Of a DNA stretch of 8,146 nt, positions 4,803 through 8,146 are shown in pieces. Each line of letters begins with the position of its first letter. Position 1 is the stretch's first letter. The DNA comes from Candidatus Omnitrophota bacterium (GTDB lineage Bacteria; Omnitrophota; Gorgyraeia; Gygaellales; Profunditerraquicolaceae). A program made the position numbers and the translations under genes. The stretch is taken from positions 1 to 8,146 of the forward strand of contig JAUYDQ010000124.1 of the NCBI GenBank assembly GCA_030691725.1. The letters run 5' to 3'. Under the pieces are notes generated by a model. It was not told the DNA's origin. It was given only the letters and a program-made list of their open reading frames with translations, and did no database searches.

Positions 4803-5444
4803 ATGCATAATTCCATGTGGCTTTTATTAATTTCAACCGCCTCTGTTGCTTTTTTTCATGCCTTGGCCCCGGACCACTGGATGCCTTTTGCCGCTATCGG
4901 CAAGGCACAGAAATGGTCTAAATTAAGACTGCTCTGGGTAACTTTTATCTCAGGTATAGGACACGTAGGTATTTCTATCGTTTTCGGTATAATTGGTATT
5001 TTATTGGGGTTTAGTTTAGCTAAATTAAAAGCTGTAGAGGGTCATCGCGGTGAGATTGTCCTCTGGCTTTTGATTGGTTTTGGAGTTGCCTATATGCTTT
5101 GGGGAATAAAGAAGGCAAGAGAAAAGAAACGCAAGGATATCGATGAAGCAGAATTGAAGGCAAAGACAGTGGCAGTCTGGACCATGTTTGCCATAATTAT
5201 TTTGGGTCCTTGCGAGCCGCTTGTTCCTCTGGTATTCTTGGGCTATAGTTATGGTTGGGCAGGAGTTATAACCGTAAGTATTATTTTTTCTATAGTGACA
5301 ATAATAATGATGCTTGCGCAGAGTCTTCTGGCGTTTATGGGTATACAGTTAATAAAGAACAATATAGCGGAAAGATACTCTCATGCCTTTGCCGGTTTAG
5401 TTATCGCCTTAACCGGTGTATTTGTCATGCTGGCAGGAATTTAA
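4803..5444 (+). CDS. NicO/RcnA-like metal transporter (six-TM)
   Basis: This 213-residue integral membrane protein has about six spans. Span 1 carries FFHALAPDHWMPFAAIGKAQ (17-36), with H19, D24 and H25 echoing the HX4DH signature of the NicO nickel/cobalt transporter family. Span 2 carries GIGHVGISIVFG (51-62), with H54. A charged loop at 101-122 (KKAREKKRKDIDEAELKAK) separates the halves. The second half has ILGPCEPLVPLVFLGYSYGW (133-152), a Pro/Cys/Glu motif of the NicO and TauE-like relatives. No His-rich RcnA loop is present. Direction (uptake or efflux) and metal are not determinable, and other members of the sulfite exporter/DsbD-like superfamily remain possible. AAAGGA at 4789-4794 supports the start. 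It stands first in a run of metal genes with a ZIP transporter next. Confidence 0.65.
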   Translation: MHNSMWLLLISTASVAFFHALAPDHWMPFAAIGKAQKWSKLRLLWVTFISGIGHVGISIVFGIIGILLGFSLAKLKAVEGHRGEIVLWLLIGFGVAYMLWGIKKAREKKRKDIDEAELKAKTVAVWTMFAIIILGPCEPLVPLVFLGYSYGWAGVITVSIIFSIVTIIMMLAQSLLAFMGIQLIKNNIAERYSHAFAGLVIALTGVFVMLAGI

Positions 5445-5520
5445 TCCTTCCTAAAACCTATTGTCCTCCCCTTTTCTTTATGATAATATATTAGAGCTTT
5501 TTAAAGCAAATGAGGTTTAT

Positions 5521-6267
5521 ATGACTAATCTTATCTGGGCAGTTGGTGCGAGCATCGCAGTAAGCCTGGTATCTCTAATCGGAATTTTTAGCCTATTGCT
5601 TAAGGAGGGACTGCTTAATAAGCTGTTAATTATGCTCATAGGTTTTTCCGCGGGCGGATTAATCGGAGGCGCATTCTTGCATCTTTTGCCGGAGGCTTTA
5701 GAACAGCAGGCGCCCAGCCAAATCATCTTTTCTTACCTTATTTTAGGTTTTATCGCGTTCTTTATAATGGAAAAATATCTTCATTGGCGCCACTGCCACG
5801 AAGGCATCTGCAGAGTTCACGCTTTTACCTACCTTAATCTTATCGGTGACGGTATCCATAATTTTACCGATGGGTTAGTTATCGGCGCCAGTTTCCTTGT
5901 GAGCATTCATTTCGGGATAATTACTACTTTGGTGATTATAATGCACGAGATTCCCCAGGAGATAGGCGATTTTGGAGTCTTAATCTACGGCGGTTTCAGC
6001 AAGTCTAAGGCGCTTTATTATAATTTTCTTACTGCGCTTACCTGTATTTTAGGAACAGTAATAGGATATTTTATCTCCGCAAATATGCATAACTTTTCTC
6101 CGTTCCTCCTGCCTTTTACCGCAGGAGGATTTATTTATATTGCTGCCTGTGACCTCATCCCGGAATTACATAAAGAGTCTGGCTTAAAGCAGTCAACGTT
6201 TTCATTGCTTGCTTTTTCCTGCGGAGTTTTGTTTATTTACTTGGCTAGGTTACTTCATGGCCATTAA
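5521..6267 (+). CDS. ZIP-family divalent metal transporter
   Basis: This 248-residue membrane protein with about eight spans carries the ZIP metal-site signatures. TM4 has GDGIHNFTDGLVIGASF (109-125: H113, N114, D117). TM5 has MHEIPQEIGDFGVLI (141-155: H142, E143, Q146, E147, D150). FLHLLPEALE at 52-61 and CDLIPELHKE at 210-219 are the conserved TM2- and TM7-type elements of the LIV-1/GufA-like branch. A short His/Cys-rich loop (H88, H91, C92, H93, C97, H100) lies between spans 3 and 4 and may bind metal. ZIPs move Zn2+, Fe2+ or Mn2+ into the cytoplasm, and the Fur gene downstream makes iron or zinc likely. ATG 5521 with GAGG at 5512-5515 is preferred over the in-frame TTG at 5461, which has no SD. 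A weak TTGTCC-N17-TAATAT pair (5461-5489) is a possible promoter. Confidence 0.88.
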   Translation: MTNLIWAVGASIAVSLVSLIGIFSLLLKEGLLNKLLIMLIGFSAGGLIGGAFLHLLPEALEQQAPSQIIFSYLILGFIAFFIMEKYLHWRHCHEGICRVHAFTYLNLIGDGIHNFTDGLVIGASFLVSIHFGIITTLVIIMHEIPQEIGDFGVLIYGGFSKSKALYYNFLTALTCILGTVIGYFISANMHNFSPFLLPFTAGGFIYIAACDLIPELHKESGLKQSTFSLLAFSCGVLFIYLARLLHGH

Positions 6268-6317
6268 TTCTAATTCCCCCAAGAAGATCTTTGCCTGATT
6301 ATCTCTAAAAAAATCTC

Positions 6318-6345
6318 TTGACAAAAAAAGAAACTTTGATACTAT
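6318..6345 (+). promoter_or_regulatory. Promoter of the fur-family gene
   Basis: TTGACA (6318-6323) is followed 16 bases later by TACTAT (6340-6345). TATAAA at 6343-6348 is a better hexamer, but its spacing is 19. Transcription would begin near 6352, inside or just before the inverted repeat 6353-6373, so a bound repressor would block the start site. Confidence 0.55.
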
Positions 6346-6352
6346 AAATTTC

Positions 6353-6373
6353 TATTGAAAAGAGTTTTCAATA
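6353..6373 (+). promoter_or_regulatory. Fur-box-like inverted repeat at the fur promoter
   Basis: Two perfect 9-base arms, TATTGAAAA and TTTTCAATA, flank GAG. The core matches the TTGAAAAT-n-ATTTTCAA style of Fur operators, except for the G/G pair beside the centre. It overlies the predicted transcription start of the Fur-family gene, which is the expected site for autoregulation. The same motif recurs at 6841 and 6923. Confidence 0.72.
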
Positions 6374-6388
6374 ATAAACATTCTGCTT

Positions 6389-6823
6389 ATGAGAAAAGAA
6401 TTCCAGATATTCGATGAGTTTATAAAATCAAAAGGCCTCAGGCATACGCATCAAAGGAATAAAATCCTCGATGTTTTTCTTTCTTCTGAGAAGCATGTTT
6501 CTGTAGATGACTTATACAAGCTGGTAAAGAAAGAATATCCAGATATTGGCTATACTACTGTTTATAGAACGATGAAGCTTTTATCTGAATCCGGGCTTTG
6601 TGAAGAAATAGATTTTGGCGATAGTATAGAAAGATTTGAGCATAAATACGGCCATGAGCACCACGACCATCTTATCTGTATAAAATGCGGTAGGTTTATC
6701 GAAGTGAGCAGTCCTGAGGTCGAGAAAATTCAAGAGGTGATGGCCAAAAAACATTCCTTTGTCACTACTAAACATAAATTGGATATATTTGGGATATGCA
6801 AGGGGTGCTTAAAGAAGCGGTAA
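6389..6823 (+). CDS. fur: Fur-family metal-dependent transcriptional repressor
   Basis: This 144-residue regulator has an N-terminal winged helix (about 1-80), with GLRHTHQRNKILDVF and the recognition helix GYTTVYRTMKLLSESGL (54-70). The C-terminal dimerisation and metal domain follows. HEHHDHLIC (89-97) carries the regulatory metal ligands. CIKC (97-100) and CKGC (137-140) form the structural zinc site. The RFEHKYGHEHHDHLICIKCG stretch is closest to true Fur, rather than PerR or Zur, in my reading, and the adjacent FeoB supports iron. Length is normal. Its own promoter is covered by a Fur-box-like repeat, implying autoregulation. No SD is visible before ATG 6389. Zur or PerR cannot be fully excluded without alignment. 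Confidence 0.9.
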   Translation: MRKEFQIFDEFIKSKGLRHTHQRNKILDVFLSSEKHVSVDDLYKLVKKEYPDIGYTTVYRTMKLLSESGLCEEIDFGDSIERFEHKYGHEHHDHLICIKCGRFIEVSSPEVEKIQEVMAKKHSFVTTKHKLDIFGICKGCLKKR

Positions 6824-6840
6824 AATTTTTTAAATTATTG

Positions 6841-6857
6841 TTGAAAATTATTTTCAA
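6841..6857 (+). promoter_or_regulatory. Fur-box-like inverted repeat before the 8-codon ORF
   Basis: TTGAAAAT-T-ATTTTCAA is a perfect 8-1-8 palindrome, the closest of the three sites to classical Fur boxes. It begins 18 bases after the fur stop codon and is followed by AAAAGGAGG and a tiny ORF. I see no convincing promoter hexamers nearby, so it may act on a transcript from a weak AT-rich promoter around 6825-6840. Confidence 0.7.
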
Positions 6858-6876
6858 TAGAAAAGGAGGTTAAATT

Positions 6877-6903
6877 ATGCAGTACGCGGTAATTAAGTTA
6901 TAA
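6877..6903 (+). CDS. Eight-codon micro-ORF MQYAVIKL with a strong RBS
   Basis: ATG 6877 to TAA 6901-6903 encodes MQYAVIKL. AAAAGGAGG at 6861-6869 is a full-strength SD at normal spacing, and the Fur-box-like site lies just before it. A run of nine T (6906-6914) follows. It could be a leader peptide affecting expression of the outer-membrane gene, the remnant of a duplicated gene start, or a translated regulatory spacer. The peptide is too short for homology, and the strength of its RBS is the only argument for translation. Confidence 0.35.
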   Translation: MQYAVIKL

Positions 6904-6922
6904 TCTTTTTTTTTAATAATTA

Positions 6923-6941
6923 ATTGAAAATTGATTTCAAT
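6923..6941 (+). promoter_or_regulatory. Fur-box-like inverted repeat before the outer-membrane gene
   Basis: ATTGAAA and TTTCAAT arms of 7 bases flank a 5-base centre, making a 19-base site with two central mismatches. It ends 5 bases before the AAGGAGG SD (6947-6953) of the gene at 6961, a position where bound Fur would obstruct transcription. Confidence 0.62.
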
Positions 6942-6960
6942 AACATAAGGAGGAATTAAA

Positions 6961-7686
6961 ATGCGCAAGATAAAATTATCTGGTTTGTTGGTTGGCTTAT
7001 GCTTAATCTTTGCTGTAACGCAAGATAGTTTTGCGGATAGGAGAAGTTATGTCTGGACCTACGAATATATGACCATGCCTGCTGGTATGTGGGAATTAGA
7101 GTATTACCTAACTACGGAAGTCCCAAATATTAATAAGTCAAACATTAATACATTAAAACAGTGGTTAGAATTAGAATACGGCATCACTGATAATTGGGAT
7201 GTAGCGATGTATCAGATGTGGAAGTTCAATAACAAAAGATTTGAGAATGACAGCGAATACGATGGTTTTAAGATCCGCACGCGCTATAAATTTGGTAAAA
7301 AAGGTCAATTCATAGTTGACCCTCTGCTCTATTTAGAATATATCCGAGATGACGATTTTTCAAAGCCAAATGTTGTTGAAGCAAAATTAATTTTAGCTAA
7401 AGATTTAGGTAATTTGAATGCGAGCTATAATCAGATTATTAAAAGGAACTTAGAAAGAGAAGGTAAAACAGATCATGAATATGCGACAGGTTTAAACTAC
7501 GCATTCTTTTCTGCTTTCAAATTTGGCATAGAATCAAAAGGCAATTATTCCAAGGAAAAATTTGCTATCGGTCCCACACTGTCATTCTCTACTCGTAAAC
7601 TCTGGGTTTCTTTGGGCGCAGCATTTGGCTTAAACAAAAGAACCGATGATGTGCAGACGAGAATGATTGTCGGAGTCCCATTTTGA
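6961..7686 (+). CDS. Putative Fur-regulated outer-membrane beta-barrel protein
   Basis: This 241-residue precursor has a signal peptide at 1-25 (basic MRKIK, hydrophobic core, cleavage after SFA). The mature part of about 216 residues alternates hydrophobic and polar residues in strand-like blocks: WELEYYLTTEV (44-54), QWLELEYGITDNWDVAMYQMW (67-87), YDGFKIRTRYKFGKKGQFIVDPLLYLEYIRD (100-130), VEAKLILAKDLGNLNASYNQI (139-159), FKFGIESKGNYS and LWVSLGAAFGLNKRTDDVQTRMIVGVPF. The terminal Phe and the final strand match the C-terminal insertion signal of barrels. It is far too small and lacks the plug of a TonB receptor, so it would be a simple pore of about 10-12 strands. SD AAGGAGG at 6947-6953 and the Fur-box-like site upstream are clear. 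feoB follows after 52 bases, suggesting a role in iron entry. No characterised family is recognised. Confidence 0.75.
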   Translation: MRKIKLSGLLVGLCLIFAVTQDSFADRRSYVWTYEYMTMPAGMWELEYYLTTEVPNINKSNINTLKQWLELEYGITDNWDVAMYQMWKFNNKRFENDSEYDGFKIRTRYKFGKKGQFIVDPLLYLEYIRDDDFSKPNVVEAKLILAKDLGNLNASYNQIIKRNLEREGKTDHEYATGLNYAFFSAFKFGIESKGNYSKEKFAIGPTLSFSTRKLWVSLGAAFGLNKRTDDVQTRMIVGVPF

Positions 7687-7695
7687 TGCTATAAT
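7667..7695 (+). promoter_or_regulatory. Possible internal promoter for feoB
   Basis: TTGTCG (7667-7672) and a perfect TATAAT (7690-7695) are 17 bases apart and straddle the end of the outer-membrane gene. Transcription would start near 7702, 37 bases before ATG 7739. No Fur-box-like repeat covers it. Confidence 0.38.
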
Positions 7696-7738
7696 TCTGA
7701 CAAGTATTATATTCAAAAATCCAGACCAGTTTAATGCG

Positions 7739-8146
7739 ATGAGAAAGATTGCTATTGTAGGCAGCCCCAATGTTGGCAAATCCGTAATGTTTAATAACCT
7801 TACGGGTAAGTATGCCACGGTCTCTAATTATCCGGGGACGACGGTTGAGGTTTCGCGTGGTAAAGGCAAAATAGGAAGCGAGGAGTATGAGATTATCGAT
7901 ACCCCCGGCATGTATTCCCTTTTGCCCATAACCGAAGAAGAAAAGGTTGCCCGGGAAATTCTCTTAATAGAAAAACCATGTGCTATATTACATATAGTTG
8001 ATGCCAAAAACCTGGAGCGTATGTTACCGCTAACGTTGCAGCTTTTAGAAACCGGCCTACCGGTAATCTTGGTTTTAAATATAATGGATGAAGCCAGGAA
8101 TTCAGGGATAAGCATTGATGTACCTCATTTAGAAAAAGAACTAAAA
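7739..8146 (+). CDS. feoB: Ferrous iron transporter FeoB, N-terminal G domain (partial, 3' end outside window)
   Basis: An open frame from ATG 7739 runs 136 codons to the window edge. It shows the FeoB GTPase motifs in order: G1 GSPNVGKS (8-15), G2 in SNYPGTTVEV (29-38), G3 DTPGMYSL (54-61) and G4 NIMDEA (114-119). The combination of ATVSNYPGTTVE with DTPGMYSL is characteristic of FeoB rather than of Era or EngA GTPases. In complete FeoB this domain precedes a GDI-like helical region and a Gate-domain membrane part that imports Fe2+. Those parts lie outside the window. No FeoA gene is seen before it, where it often lies, and no SD precedes the ATG. An overlapping ATG at 7734 meets a stop after two codons. 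It is likely co-transcribed with the outer-membrane gene under Fur, possibly with its own promoter. Confidence 0.93.
   Translation, partial: MRKIAIVGSPNVGKSVMFNNLTGKYATVSNYPGTTVEVSRGKGKIGSEEYEIIDTPGMYSLLPITEEEKVAREILLIEKPCAILHIVDAKNLERMLPLTLQLLETGLPVILVLNIMDEARNSGISIDVPHLEKELK

Larger units (their letters stand above)
6841..6963 (+). repeat. Imperfect direct duplication of operator, SD and start codon
   Basis: The segment 6841-6879 and the segment 6924-6963 align almost base for base. Both read TTGAAAATT, then TTTCAATA, then AAGGAGG and an ATG, with a single base of length difference and a few substitutions. The copies lie 83 bases apart. The first opens an 8-codon ORF ending in Ile-Lys-Leu-stop. 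The second opens the outer-membrane gene, whose residues 4-6 are also Ile-Lys-Leu. A local duplication of the control module followed by decay of the first copy fits this. Confidence 0.6.

Noticed and set aside
5461..5520. TTG start adding 20 residues to the ZIP transporter
   Set aside because: No SD, and the extra residues are not like ZIP N-termini. ATG 5521 has GAGG and begins a hydrophobic first span.
6904..6920. Nine-T run as an intrinsic terminator after the micro-ORF
   Set aside because: No stable GC-containing stem lies directly upstream. The nearest palindrome is the Fur-like site about 48 bases earlier.
7828..8115. Reverse-strand open frame of 95 codons
   Set aside because: It lies wholly antisense to the clear FeoB GTPase motifs, so it is a shadow frame.
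1..8146. tRNA, rRNA, insertion sequences, CRISPR arrays or phage genes
   Set aside because: No cloverleaf, rRNA-like stretch, transposase frame, terminal inverted repeats or target duplications were found on reading both strands.

Overview
The window is an AT-rich stretch in which every recognisable gene lies on the + strand. It carries bacterial Shine-Dalgarno sites, sigma70-type promoters, a lipoprotein with a classical lipobox, and a secreted beta-barrel-like protein ending in Phe. It therefore comes from a diderm (Gram-negative-type) bacterium. The gene set and style would fit an uncultivated lineage such as Omnitrophota, but no phylogenetic marker is present, so that placement is a guess.

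Left part (1-2132): the tail of a small membrane protein, then a roughly 190-base leader with conspicuous RNA-like structure. Next is a two-gene operon of a tandem-CBS protein and a 12-TM-type ArsB/NhaD-superfamily ion transporter. The middle (2133-4264) holds three separately controlled genes: a secreted small protein with a TQP linker (consensus promoter, strong RBS, intrinsic terminator), a HAD phosphatase of the phosphoglycolate phosphatase type, and a CsgG-like outer-membrane lipoprotein. The CsgG-like gene has a perfect TTGACA-N17-TATAAT promoter and only about 10 bases of leader. From 4265 to 4727 there is a terminator-like hairpin, a long imperfect hairpin, a 26-residue very basic ribosomal-protein-like micro-gene, and a stand-alone EF-Tu-domain-II-like protein.

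Right part (4803-8146) is a metal-homeostasis cluster: a NicO/RcnA-like membrane protein, a ZIP metal transporter, a Fur-family regulator, an outer-membrane barrel candidate, and the N-terminal G domain of FeoB, which runs off the window. Three ATTGAAAA/TTTTCAAT inverted repeats look like Fur boxes. They sit over the fur promoter, before an 8-codon micro-ORF, and before the barrel gene. The last two lie in an imperfect direct duplication of operator, SD and start codon. The simplest reading is a Fur-autoregulated iron-uptake locus in which an uncharacterised outer-membrane protein is paired with the inner-membrane FeoB. This barrel-FeoB pairing and the duplicated control module with its micro-ORF are the most interesting candidates in the window.
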